A stretch of DNA of 64,000 nt, taken from JAEYKI01 sp036679405. GTDB lineage: Bacteria; Bacillota; Clostridia; Christensenellales; Christensenellaceae. The notes under the pieces were generated by a model, which did not search any database, was not told where the DNA came from, and worked only from the letters and a program-made list of their open reading frames with translations. Both the position numbers and the translations under genes were made by a program. The stretch is from positions 16,318 to 80,317 of the forward strand of contig JAVBVZ010000012.1 of the NCBI GenBank assembly GCA_036679405.1, in the 5' to 3' direction. The first letter of the stretch is position 1, and each line of letters starts with the position of its first letter. Below, one piece after another: positions 50,728 through 58,303 of this stretch.

Positions 50728-50907
50728 ATGCGTTTTTAAAGAATAACATTGCCAGCCGGATCAATTTTGATGGCGTGAGGAAAAGCGGCAAGAAGTGCTT
50801 TCATGGTAAGTTTTTATTGATGCGTTTACGCATTATAAGAGTATTGTTTCCAAGCACAATTTTATAGGGCTACCTATGCGTTATCTACTGCCTATCGAAA
50901 AATAATT
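50728..50907 (+). pseudogene. decayed 3' fragment of an aldehyde dehydrogenase gene
   Basis: This stretch aligns with bases about 48366-48592 of the intact aldehyde dehydrogenase. GCGTTTTTAAAG, CCAGCCGGAT, GGCGTG, AAAGCGGCA, TTTACGCATTATAAGAG and GTTTC(C/A)AAGCACAA are shared in order. About 45 bases are deleted after GCGTTTTTAAAG, and a frameshift follows the HGKF codons. It is more AT-rich than the intact copy. It covers only the last about 70 codons, so it is a remnant, probably of a lost paralogue. Confidence 0.75.
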
Positions 50908-51062
50908 AAGAAAAGACTGATTAAGACCGAAAATTGTTTTAGTTAGTCCGTAACAGTCTTGTCTGTCTTTAAAGTTCCGAGAAAAATTTTGAGAGTAAAG
51001 TGTACGAAAAATAGTTTAGTGTTGTAAATGTAGGATGATTATGTTGATATAGGAGGAGTAGA
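50908..51062. other. AT-rich junction without a gene
   Basis: Between the dehydrogenase remnant and the toxin gene. It ends with a good ribosome site (AGGAGGAG) and ATG at 51066 that meets a stop after two more codons, looking like the start of an interrupted gene. No transposase or clear attachment repeat is seen. Confidence 0.35.
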
Positions 51063-51683
51063 TTAATGGAAATCTAGTTTTATTTTGCATTCAAGTTCTT
51101 TTGGCAATTTTAATTTTGAAATATCAGTATTTTTTGCCTTATAACTTATTTCTTTATATATGTTTTCATTTGCCGCCTTTTTTACTATTAGTATTACTTG
51201 ATGTGCCGAGGAAACCTTTTGTTTTATATCTCCTTTAAGCAACGTGCTTGGACGACCATAATGCATGTTCTTTTTTTGAAAAAACCCCAAGATAGCAATT
51301 TTTCGAGTGCATCCTAGAAGATAGTCACTTTTTAATGAAAATCCACTACCGTTAAAATCACCAATTAACACAGGAGAGCATATTAGGTTTGGTATATATT
51401 CCAAAACTGATAGCTTTTGAATAGTAGTTCCATCGCTCTTTAATTTTATGTTGTTTGGAGAAAGTTTGTTATTTAAACAATTATAATAAAATTTTCGTGG
51501 TTTTTCGGAAGTTACTATACCTGTTAAATGAAGAAAACCTGTTTCGCAAAAAAAAACTTCTTTATAAGAAATAGCCCCATTTAAGTTATACAAAAATAAG
51601 ATATGTCTATTCTTTAAATGCTTATCATAAAGTTTAGCACCATTCACAAGATATTGAATAATGTTTGCTGTGTCTTTTTTCAT
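51063..51683 (-). CDS. PBECR4-like candidate toxin of a type III-style toxin-antitoxin locus
   Basis: 206 residues from the ATG at 51683. The pattern TGFLHLTGIV, then RKFYYNCLNNKLS, SDGTTIQKLSVLEYIP, SPVLIGDFNGSGFSLKSD and GRPSTLLKGDIKQK matches my recollection of the PBECR4 family (barnase/EndoU/colicin/RelE-like nuclease group). I see no ToxN-type TSxK motif. It is AT-rich, unlike the flanks, and lysine-rich. A hairpin terminator lies between its start and an upstream 54-base tandem repeat RNA with a perfect promoter: the layout of type III systems. The ribosome site is weak. An in-frame extension through the repeats (TTG at 51839) is open but crosses the terminator, so I reject it. Confidence 0.65.
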   Translation of the reverse strand: MKKDTANIIQYLVNGAKLYDKHLKNRHILFLYNLNGAISYKEVFFCETGFLHLTGIVTSEKPRKFYYNCLNNKLSPNNIKLKSDGTTIQKLSVLEYIPNLICSPVLIGDFNGSGFSLKSDYLLGCTRKIAILGFFQKKNMHYGRPSTLLKGDIKQKVSSAHQVILIVKKAANENIYKEISYKAKNTDISKLKLPKELECKIKLDFH

Positions 51684-51696
51684 TAGTAGTACCCAT

Positions 51697-51729
51697 AATA
51701 AAAAAGGTAAGCCACAAAATGGCTTACCT
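51697..51729 (-). terminator. Rho-independent terminator between antitoxin RNA and toxin gene
   Basis: Read leftward: AGGTAAGCCA, loop TTTTG, TGGCTTACCT, then TTTTTATTAT. In type III loci this attenuates toxin transcription. Confidence 0.85.
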
Positions 51730-51873
51730 AAAGTGCTAATTTTTCTGTTGTCCGCCAACACGTCAGCCTTAAATATCTGACACAAATATCGGATTTTTCT
51801 GTTGTCCGCCAACACGTCAGCCTTAAATATCTGACACAAATATCGGATTGATAAGGTGTTAGCCCACCTTGTA
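51730..51873 (-). ncRNA. candidate repeat-type antitoxin RNA
   Basis: Transcript predicted to start near 51873, 7 bases past a perfect promoter. It begins with a small hairpin (AAGGTG/CACCTT), then carries two identical 54-base units and ends at the terminator. Each unit can form GUCAG/CUGAC and UGUUG/CAACA hairpins. UCCG at the unit boundary can pair with CGGA in the second loop, a possible pseudoknot. Role as an antitoxin is inferred from layout. Confidence 0.6.
51739..51846 (-). repeat. 2 x 54-base perfect tandem repeat
   Basis: Copies at 51739-51792 and 51793-51846 are identical. 54 is a multiple of three, so the frame stays open through both. Confidence 0.97.
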
Positions 51874-51879
51874 TATAAA

Positions 51880-51908
51880 ATTATAAAGGCTTATTTTAGA
51901 AATGTCAA
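51880..51908 (-). promoter_or_regulatory. consensus promoter of the repeat RNA
   Basis: On the minus strand a perfect TTGACA, 17 bases, TATAAT. Confidence 0.88.
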
Positions 51909-51963
51909 TAAAATAAAATTAATTTAAGAATTGATAATTAATTAGTATGTAAGGAGATAAATG

Positions 51964-51999
51964 AAAAAAATTGCTCGCTTTTTTGGCGAACAATTTTTT
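51964..51999 (-). terminator. terminator of the NifU-like/GGGtGRT operon
   Basis: AAATTG-TCGC / GCGA-CAATTT inverted repeat with A and T runs, 34 bases past the GGGtGRT stop. The same bases look like a short ORF start (AAGGAGATAAATG) on the plus strand. Confidence 0.7.
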
Positions 52000-52032
52000 C
52001 ATAGCTTCAAAAAAATGATTAGTGGCTGTAAT

Positions 52033-53031
52033 TTATTTTTTGGATTCTTCCACCGCAACGGCGACCGCGACGGACGCGCCCACCATGGGGTTGTTGCCCA
52101 TGCCGATGAGGCCCATCATTTCAACGTGTGCGGGAACGGAAGAGCTGCCGGCAAACTGCGCGTCGCTGTGCATGCGGCCCATGGTGTCCGTCATGCCGTA
52201 GGAAGCGGGGCCCGCCGCCATGTTGTCCGGGTGCAGGGTCCTGCCCGTACCGCCGCCCGATGCAACGGAGAAATATTTTTTGCCGTTTTCCACCGTCCAT
52301 TTTTTATAGGTGCCCGCAACGGGGTGCTGGAACCGGGTGGGGTTGGTGGAGTTGCCGGTGATGGAAACGTCTACGGATTCGTGCTGCATGATGGCAACGC
52401 CTTCCATAACGCTGTCCGCGCCGTAGCATTTTACCTTTGCACGGTCGCCTTTGGAATACGGTTTTTCAAAAACCACGGAAAGGCCGCAGGTGCAGTAGTC
52501 GTACTCTGTTTCCACATGCGTAAAACCGTTGATGCGGGAGATGATCTGCGCCGCGTCTTTCCCCAGGCCGTTCAAAATGACCTGCAGGGGCTTTTTGCGC
52601 ACTTTGTTTGCCGTCTTTGCAATGCCGATGGCGCCTTCCGCCGCCGCGAACGATTCGTGGCCCGCCAAAAAGCAGAAACAGTTTGTTTCTTCTCTCAGCA
52701 GCATGGCAGCCAGGTTGCCGTGGCCCACGCCTACCAGCCGCTGGTCGGCTACCGAACCGGGAATGCAGAATGCCTGCAGGCCGATACCGATGGCTTCGGC
52801 GGCGTCCGCCGCTTTGGTGCAGCCTTTTTTGAGCGCAATGGCGCAGCCCAGCGTATAAGCCCACACCGCGTTTTCAAACGCGATGGGCTGAATGGTCCGA
52901 ACGATACTGTCTACGTCTATGCCCGCATCCTGCGTATACGCTTTTGCTTCTTCCAGCGTTTTGAAACCGTATTCCGCGAGGCATTTTTCGATCTTAGCGA
53001 TTCTTCTTTCATATCCTTCAAAATTAGCCAT
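52033..53031 (-). CDS. GGGtGRT protein
   Basis: 332 residues. The family is named for the motif seen here as VASGGGTGRTLHPDN (about 262-276). Also conserved: FCIPGSVADQRLVGVGHGN, NCFCFLAGHESFAAAEGA and ASYGMTDTMGRMHSDAQF. No known activity. The gene follows, 11 bases on, a NifU-type scaffold gene, as is usual for this family, so a role in iron-sulfur or redox chemistry is inferred. GGAGG lies before the ATG. Confidence 0.92.
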   Translation of the reverse strand: MANFEGYERRIAKIEKCLAEYGFKTLEEAKAYTQDAGIDVDSIVRTIQPIAFENAVWAYTLGCAIALKKGCTKAADAAEAIGIGLQAFCIPGSVADQRLVGVGHGNLAAMLLREETNCFCFLAGHESFAAAEGAIGIAKTANKVRKKPLQVILNGLGKDAAQIISRINGFTHVETEYDYCTCGLSVVFEKPYSKGDRAKVKCYGADSVMEGVAIMQHESVDVSITGNSTNPTRFQHPVAGTYKKWTVENGKKYFSVASGGGTGRTLHPDNMAAGPASYGMTDTMGRMHSDAQFAGSSSVPAHVEMMGLIGMGNNPMVGASVAVAVAVEESKK

Positions 53032-53042
53032 GAATTTGCCTC

Positions 53043-53735
53043 CTATTCTTTACGCGGGTCTATGGTCTTGACCGCTTCGTCGTAGCGCCCGTAGGTGCCG
53101 GTGTTGTCGGCCAGCGCATCTTTGGGGTCTTTGCCCTTGCGGATGTCTTCCATCATTTTGCCCAGGCGCACAAACTTGTAGCCGATCACCTCATCATTGT
53201 CATCAAGGCCGATGTTCATAACATAGCCTTCGGCCATCTCCAGGTAACGGACGCCCTTTTTATTGGTGGAATACATGGTGCCGATCTGTGAGCGGAGCCC
53301 TTTGCCCAGGTCTTCCAGGCCCGCGCCGATGGGCAGGCCGTCTTCCGAGAACGCGGACTGTGAACGGCCGTATGCGATCTGCAAAAACAGTTCGCGCATG
53401 GCGGTGTTGATGGCGTCGCAAACCAGGTCGGTATTGAGCGCCTCCAAGATGGTTTTGCCGGAGAGGACCTCCGCGGCCATCGCCGCCGAGTGCGTCATGC
53501 CCGAGCAGCCGAGCGTTTCAACCAGAGCCTCTTCAATGATGCCGTTTTTCACGTTGAGGGTAAGCTTGCAGGCGCCCTGCTGCGGCGCGCACCAGCCTAC
53601 TCCGTGTGTCAGTGCCGAGATGTCTGTAATTTCTTTTGCGTATACCCATTTGCCTTCTTCGGGAATGGGGGCGGGGCCATGCTTAGGGCCTTTTTTTACG
53701 CATACCATTTCTTCCACTTCTTTGGAATACTGCAT
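53043..53735 (-). CDS. NifU/IscU-like iron-sulfur cluster scaffold protein
   Basis: 230 residues. The NifU_N-like fold is seen in KLTLNVKNGIIEEALVETLG followed by CSGMTHSAAMAAEVLSGK. Conserved cysteines: VGWCAPQQGAC (two), LGCSG and DLVCDAI. No nearby iscS or sufBCD, so it is probably dedicated to its GGGtGRT partner. AAGGAGG precedes the ATG. Confidence 0.88.
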   Translation of the reverse strand: MQYSKEVEEMVCVKKGPKHGPAPIPEEGKWVYAKEITDISALTHGVGWCAPQQGACKLTLNVKNGIIEEALVETLGCSGMTHSAAMAAEVLSGKTILEALNTDLVCDAINTAMRELFLQIAYGRSQSAFSEDGLPIGAGLEDLGKGLRSQIGTMYSTNKKGVRYLEMAEGYVMNIGLDDNDEVIGYKFVRLGKMMEDIRKGKDPKDALADNTGTYGRYDEAVKTIDPRKE

Positions 53736-54040
53736 GGATTTTTGCCTCCTTATATGTAAATATTATTTTTACAACAAATTACGAGATATTATATCATACA
53801 ATCCCGGCATTTGCAGTTGTTTTTTTAAAAAAATGGCTTTATAATAATATTTAAGCTTTTTTTGATGAATGGTAAAAAAAGACAGGCTGCTTGAAGCCGT
53901 TTTTTTGCCGAAAAAGCTTAAACGAACAGCTTAAAAGAACAATGCACGGCTTCCCGAACATCTTTCAGAAGTTTATTTTGGGTCGCCGCCTTGCTGTCTT
54001 TTGGGTCTTTTAAATTTTTTGACAAAAGGAGTGCCTTTTT
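53736..54040. other. divergent intergenic region with leftward promoter
   Basis: About 305 gene-free bases, AT-rich. On the minus strand an extended -10 TGATATAAT (53788-53796) serves the NifU-like gene. On the plus strand TATAAT near 53838 is far from the aminotransferase. Small GGCT/AGCC hairpin near 53890. Confidence 0.5.
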
Positions 54041-55213
54041 ATGGAGCGATCTTTTTCCTGCCGCTTTGACGGGGTGGAAGGCAGCGAGATCAGAAGAATA
54101 TTCTCTCTTCTGTCCGTCCCGGATATGATTTCCTTTGCGGGCGGAAATCCATCGCCGGACAGTTTTCCCGCAAAAGAGATCGGGGAGATCGCGGCCGATT
54201 TGATCCGTTACCAGTCGGCAACGATTTTCCAGTACGGAAACACGCTGGGGATGGAAGCGATGCTCAGCGCCGTTCGGGATTTGAACCGGGGCATTATAAA
54301 AGCGGGCGACGAGGCGATCATCCTGACCGGGTCTTCCCAGGGCATTGAGATGACGGCGCGCACGCTGATTGACCGCGGAGACGTGGTGCTGGTGGAATCG
54401 CCCACTTTTCTGGGCGCACTGCAGACATTTAAACTGGCGCAGGCCGATGTGAAAAGCGTCCGGCTTCTTGGCGACGGGCCCGACCTTTCGGAGCTTGAAG
54501 ACAAGATCAAAAAATATGCGCCCAAGTTTTTTTACATTATCCCGACGTTCCAAAATCCGTCCGGGGTCACGACCAGCGCGGAAAAACGGAAAAAGATATA
54601 CGAACTCTGCCAAAGCCACGGCGTGATCATACTGGAGGACGACCCGTACGCGGAGCTGCGCTACGAAGGGGAGGGACTTGCGCCCATCAAAAGTTATGAC
54701 GAAGAAGGCATCGTCATCAAGCTGATGAGCTTTTCCAAAACGATTTCCCCCGGGCTTCGGGTAGGCGCCGCCATTGCGGACAAAGGGATCATTCATAAAT
54801 TTAACCTGGCCAAGCAGGGCATGGACGTGCATACGTCCAACCTTTCGCAGGCCATAGTGAGCGAATATATACGCCTTGGGTACTACGCGCCCCATGTGGC
54901 GGAGATATGCAATTTATACCGCGCGCAGCGGGACGGGATGGAAGACGCCATCAAAAAGTATTTTCCAAAAGAAGTCTCTCTCCTGCACCCCGCAGGGGGC
55001 CTGTTCATCTGGGGAGAGCTGCCCGAAGGGATGTGCTCAAAAGACCTGTTTGCGCTATGCGTGGAGAAGAAAGTGGCGTTTGTGCCGGGCGCGCCGTTTT
55101 ATGCGGAGGACCCCAGGGAAAACACCTTCCGGCTGAATTTTTCCATGCCCAGCCTTCAAAACATCAAAAAAGGGATCCGCATCATGGGAGAGACGATCAA
55201 AGGAGAGTTTTAA
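54041..55213 (+). CDS. PLP-dependent aminotransferase (2-aminoadipate/aromatic type, LysN/ARO8-like)
   Basis: 390 residues. Fold-type I aminotransferase: MISFAGGNPSPDSFP at the N-terminus, ILTGSSQGIEMTARTLID, YIIPTFQNPSGVTTSAEKR, LEDDPYAELRY, and the PLP lysine in MSFSKTISPGLRVGA. Starts without a helix-turn-helix domain, so an enzyme, not a MocR regulator. The specific amino donor is unknown. Six bases ahead of tyrS, so aromatic amino acids are a plausible guess. Confidence 0.9.
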   Translation: MERSFSCRFDGVEGSEIRRIFSLLSVPDMISFAGGNPSPDSFPAKEIGEIAADLIRYQSATIFQYGNTLGMEAMLSAVRDLNRGIIKAGDEAIILTGSSQGIEMTARTLIDRGDVVLVESPTFLGALQTFKLAQADVKSVRLLGDGPDLSELEDKIKKYAPKFFYIIPTFQNPSGVTTSAEKRKKIYELCQSHGVIILEDDPYAELRYEGEGLAPIKSYDEEGIVIKLMSFSKTISPGLRVGAAIADKGIIHKFNLAKQGMDVHTSNLSQAIVSEYIRLGYYAPHVAEICNLYRAQRDGMEDAIKKYFPKEVSLLHPAGGLFIWGELPEGMCSKDLFALCVEKKVAFVPGAPFYAEDPRENTFRLNFSMPSLQNIKKGIRIMGETIKGEF

Positions 55214-55218
55214 GATAG

Positions 55219-56442
55219 ATGAACGTTTATGACGTACTTAAGGAAAGAGGATTCATCAAGCAGACCACGCATGAGGGGCTTGCCGAGATGCTGGAAAAAG
55301 AAAAAGTGACCTTTTACATCGGCTTTGACCCGACGGCGGACAGCCTGCATGTAGGGCATTTTGTGCAGCTGATGGCCATGGCCCATATGCAGCGCGCAGG
55401 GCATACGCCTATTGCGCTGGTAGGCGGCGGGACCGCCATGGTGGGCGATCCGAGCGGAAAGACCGACATGCGCAAAATGATGACCCGGGAGACGATCGAG
55501 CATAATTCCGAGAAGTTTAAAAAGCAGATGAGCCGTTTTCTTGATTTTGAGGGCGGGCGCGCCATTATGGCGGACAACTCCGACTGGCTTTTGGACCTCA
55601 ATTATGTTTCTTTCCTGCGGGAGATCGGCGCCGTGTTTTCCGTTAACAGGATGCTCACGGCCGACTGCTTTAAGCGCCGCCTGGAAAAGGGGCTTACCTT
55701 TCTTGAATTCAACTATATGCTGATGCAGGCATATGATTTTCTTGTTTTAAACCGCAAATACGGCTGCGCGCTGCAGCTCGGCGGGGACGACCAGTGGTCC
55801 AACATTCTGGCGGGCGCAGACCTCATACGCCGCAAAGAGCAAAAACCCGCCTACGGGATGACGTTCACCCTGCTTTTAAAGAGCGACGGGAAAAAGATGG
55901 GCAAAACCGAAAGCGGCGCGCTCTGGCTGGATGCCCAAAAAACGTCCCCGTATGATTTTTACCAGTACTGGCGCAATGTGGCCGATGCGGATGTTAGAAA
56001 CTGCCTTTCCCTCCTGACCTTTTTGCCCATGGAAGAGGTGGAGCGCTTATCTTCTCTGCAAGACAGCGCGATCAACGAAGCCAAAAAAGTGCTGGCCTTT
56101 GAGGTCACGCGGCAGGTGCACGGGGAAGCCGAGGCCAAAGCCGCGCGGGACGCGGCCGAAGCGCTTTTCGGGCAGGGCGGCCGGGACGAAGGCGTGCCGG
56201 CGACCAAGGTGACCAAAGAAGAATTTGAAAAGAACGCCACAGTGATAGACCTGCTGATCTTCTGCGGCCTGACCGCGTCACGCGGCGAAGGGCGGCGGCT
56301 GATCGCAGGCGGCGGCGTAAGCATAAACGGCCGGAAGGTCTCGGGTGAATTTGAAACCCTCACCCTTGAAGATTTTGAAGACGGCGAGATCATGATCAAA
56401 AAAGGGAAAAAAGTCTTCCACAAGGTGAAGATAGAGCCATGA
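55219..56442 (+). CDS. tyrS: tyrosyl-tRNA synthetase
   Basis: 407 residues. Class I synthetase: GFDPTADSLHVGHFVQLMAM has HIGH as HVGH; GGDDQWSNILAG; KMSKS as KMGKT in GKKMGKTESGALWLD. C-terminal S4 RNA-binding domain from about 340. No T-box, as it is read from the aminotransferase transcript. Overlaps the next gene by ATGA. Confidence 0.97.
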   Translation: MNVYDVLKERGFIKQTTHEGLAEMLEKEKVTFYIGFDPTADSLHVGHFVQLMAMAHMQRAGHTPIALVGGGTAMVGDPSGKTDMRKMMTRETIEHNSEKFKKQMSRFLDFEGGRAIMADNSDWLLDLNYVSFLREIGAVFSVNRMLTADCFKRRLEKGLTFLEFNYMLMQAYDFLVLNRKYGCALQLGGDDQWSNILAGADLIRRKEQKPAYGMTFTLLLKSDGKKMGKTESGALWLDAQKTSPYDFYQYWRNVADADVRNCLSLLTFLPMEEVERLSSLQDSAINEAKKVLAFEVTRQVHGEAEAKAARDAAEALFGQGGRDEGVPATKVTKEEFEKNATVIDLLIFCGLTASRGEGRRLIAGGGVSINGRKVSGEFETLTLEDFEDGEIMIKKGKKVFHKVKIEP

Positions 56443-57068
56443 CCCCTTACCTGACCATTGAAAAAGAAGCGCACTTTGAGCTTACCGTAAAAAAATCCAG
56501 GTTCATCGCTCTGGTTTGTCCATCGGACAGCCGGCAGGTGGCGGAAGATAAGATTGCGGCGGTCAAAAAGCAGCACTTTGACGCGCGGCACAACTGCAGC
56601 GCAATGGTCATTGGAGCGGACGGGCGCTTTTCGCGTTTTTCGGACGACGGCGAACCGCAGGGCACGGCCGGCATCCCCATGCTTCATGTGCTTACCCAAA
56701 GCGGCCTTACCAATGTTCTGGCGGTGGTCACCCGGTATTTCGGGGGAATTCTGCTGGGTGCGGGCGGACTTGCGCGCGCATATTCTTCTGCGGTATCGGG
56801 CGCATTGAAAGAAGCGCAGATCCTTAGGATGCTCCCCTGCACGGTATACGCCCTCACCCTGCCCTATGCTTCTTACGGAAAGCTGCAGGCCATGGCCGAA
56901 AAGGGCGGGTATACGCTTGAAGACGCGGTGTTTGAAACGGATGTTTCGACCGGCATCCTGGTACCGGCGGCGCGCGAAGAAAAATTTTTGGCGGAGGTTG
57001 CCGAAGTTTTTATGGGCCAGGTGAGCCCAGAGCGCAAAGGGGCGCGCTATACGCCCCAAAAGATATGA
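56439..57068 (+). CDS. YigZ/IMPACT family protein
   Basis: 209 residues. UPF0029/IMPACT domain: KKSRFIALVCP, ARHNCSAMVIG, FSDDGEPQGTAGIPML and RYFGGILLGAGGLARAYSSA. A C-terminal DUF1949 ferredoxin-like domain follows. Proposed to act in translation control or as a peptidase-like factor; not settled. Confidence 0.92.
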   Translation: MTPYLTIEKEAHFELTVKKSRFIALVCPSDSRQVAEDKIAAVKKQHFDARHNCSAMVIGADGRFSRFSDDGEPQGTAGIPMLHVLTQSGLTNVLAVVTRYFGGILLGAGGLARAYSSAVSGALKEAQILRMLPCTVYALTLPYASYGKLQAMAEKGGYTLEDAVFETDVSTGILVPAAREEKFLAEVAEVFMGQVSPERKGARYTPQKI

Positions 57069-57119
57069 GAAACTATTATTTTTTTAATATATATAAGAAG
57101 ATTCAAGGAGCTGATTTAA

Positions 57120-58184
57120 ATGGAAATCTATCTCGAAAAACGTGAAAAGCTGAAAGAAAAACCAAAGGACGAAAGCAAACTCGGTTTTGGGAAAATTTTT
57201 ACCGACCACATGTTTTTATACAATTATACCAAAGGCAGGGGATGGCACGACGCCCGGATCGTTCCGTACGGCGATTTTTCCCTTTCGCCCGCGGCGACCG
57301 TCCTGCATTACGGGCAGGAAGTGTTTGACGGTATGAAAGCGTATACCGGCACGGACGGCGGCGTGCGGCTTTTCCGGCCCCGGGACAATTTTGAACGCAT
57401 CAACAATTCGGCCCGGCGGCTTTGCATGCCCGAGGTGAATGTGGAAGATACGCTGGACGCCTTAAAACAGCTTTTGACCCTGGATGCGGACTGGGTCCCC
57501 AAAACAAGGGGAACCTCCCTGTACATCCGCCCCAACTATATCGGCATAGACCCTTACCTGGGCGTGAGTTCGGCCAGCGAATACCTGTTTTATATTATTT
57601 TAAGCCCGGTGGGCGCGTATTATTCCACCGGCCTTGAGCCGGTAAAGATATATGTGGAGAACCATTATGTGCGCGCGGTCAAAGGCGGCCTTGGATTTGC
57701 CAAAACGTCCGCCAATTATGCGGCCAGCCTCCTGGTGGGCGAAGAAGCGCACAAAAAGGGATTTTCCCAGGCGCTCTGGCTGGACGGGAAAACCGGAAAG
57801 TATATTGAAGAAGTCGGTTCCATGAACATCTTCTTTTTGATTGGCGGCATCCTGTATACGCCGCCGCTGGAAGGCAGCATCCTGCCCGGCATCACCCGTG
57901 ATTCGGTGATCGCCCTGGCGAAAGACTTTGGCATGCCCGTGCGTGAAGAACGCCTGACCATAGACGATGTGACCCAGGCTATCCGCAGCGGTGAAATGAC
58001 CGAAGCCTTCGGCACGGGGACCGCGGCGGTTGTAAGTCCGGTGGGCGAATTGTATTATGAAGGCGAATCTTATGAGATCGGCGGCGGCAAAAAAGGAGAG
58101 CTTTCCGAAAAAATGTACAGCACGCTGACCGGCATTCAATACGGTGAAATAAAAGACCCGCATGACTGGGTTGTGAAACTCTAA
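57120..58184 (+). CDS. ilvE: branched-chain amino acid aminotransferase
   Basis: 354 residues, class IV PLP enzyme. LHYGQEVFDGMKAY, FRPRDNFERINNSARRL, TSLYIRPNYIG, the PLP lysine in LGFAKTSANYAASL, and IEEVGSMNIFFL are BCAT signatures. Makes or breaks down Leu, Ile, Val. AAGGAG precedes the ATG. Confidence 0.95.
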   Translation: MEIYLEKREKLKEKPKDESKLGFGKIFTDHMFLYNYTKGRGWHDARIVPYGDFSLSPAATVLHYGQEVFDGMKAYTGTDGGVRLFRPRDNFERINNSARRLCMPEVNVEDTLDALKQLLTLDADWVPKTRGTSLYIRPNYIGIDPYLGVSSASEYLFYIILSPVGAYYSTGLEPVKIYVENHYVRAVKGGLGFAKTSANYAASLLVGEEAHKKGFSQALWLDGKTGKYIEEVGSMNIFFLIGGILYTPPLEGSILPGITRDSVIALAKDFGMPVREERLTIDDVTQAIRSGEMTEAFGTGTAAVVSPVGELYYEGESYEIGGGKKGELSEKMYSTLTGIQYGEIKDPHDWVVKL

Positions 58185-58213
58185 GGCCGTTTATAAACAT
58201 TCAGGCCGCTTTG

Positions 58214-58242
58214 TTGACACATCCTGAGTGATGGTTTAAAAT
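58214..58242 (+). promoter_or_regulatory. promoter of the surface-protein gene
   Basis: TTGACA, 17 bases, TAAAAT, 62 bases before the TTG start. Confidence 0.75.
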
Positions 58243-58303
58243 GGCTGTGTATGTGAACCGGCAGGAATTCTATTTGCATATTGAAAATAGGAGGATTGAT
58301 CAC

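Noticed and set aside
51066..51077. ATG with a perfect ribosome site just past the toxin stop
   Set aside because: Only three codons before TAG; at most the stub of an interrupted gene.
51684..51839. N-terminal extension of the toxin ORF through the 54-base repeats (18-residue repeats)
   Set aside because: The frame is open only because 54 is divisible by 3. A strong terminator lies between, there is no ribosome site, and the ATG at 51683 gives the family-like N-terminus.
51739..51846. Tandem repeats as a small CRISPR array
   Set aside because: The copies are directly adjacent with no spacers and no cas genes are present.
51961..52060. Plus-strand ORF starting MKKIARFFGEQ behind AAGGAGATAA
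   Set aside because: It covers the terminator hairpin of the leftward operon and then runs antisense through the GGGtGRT gene.
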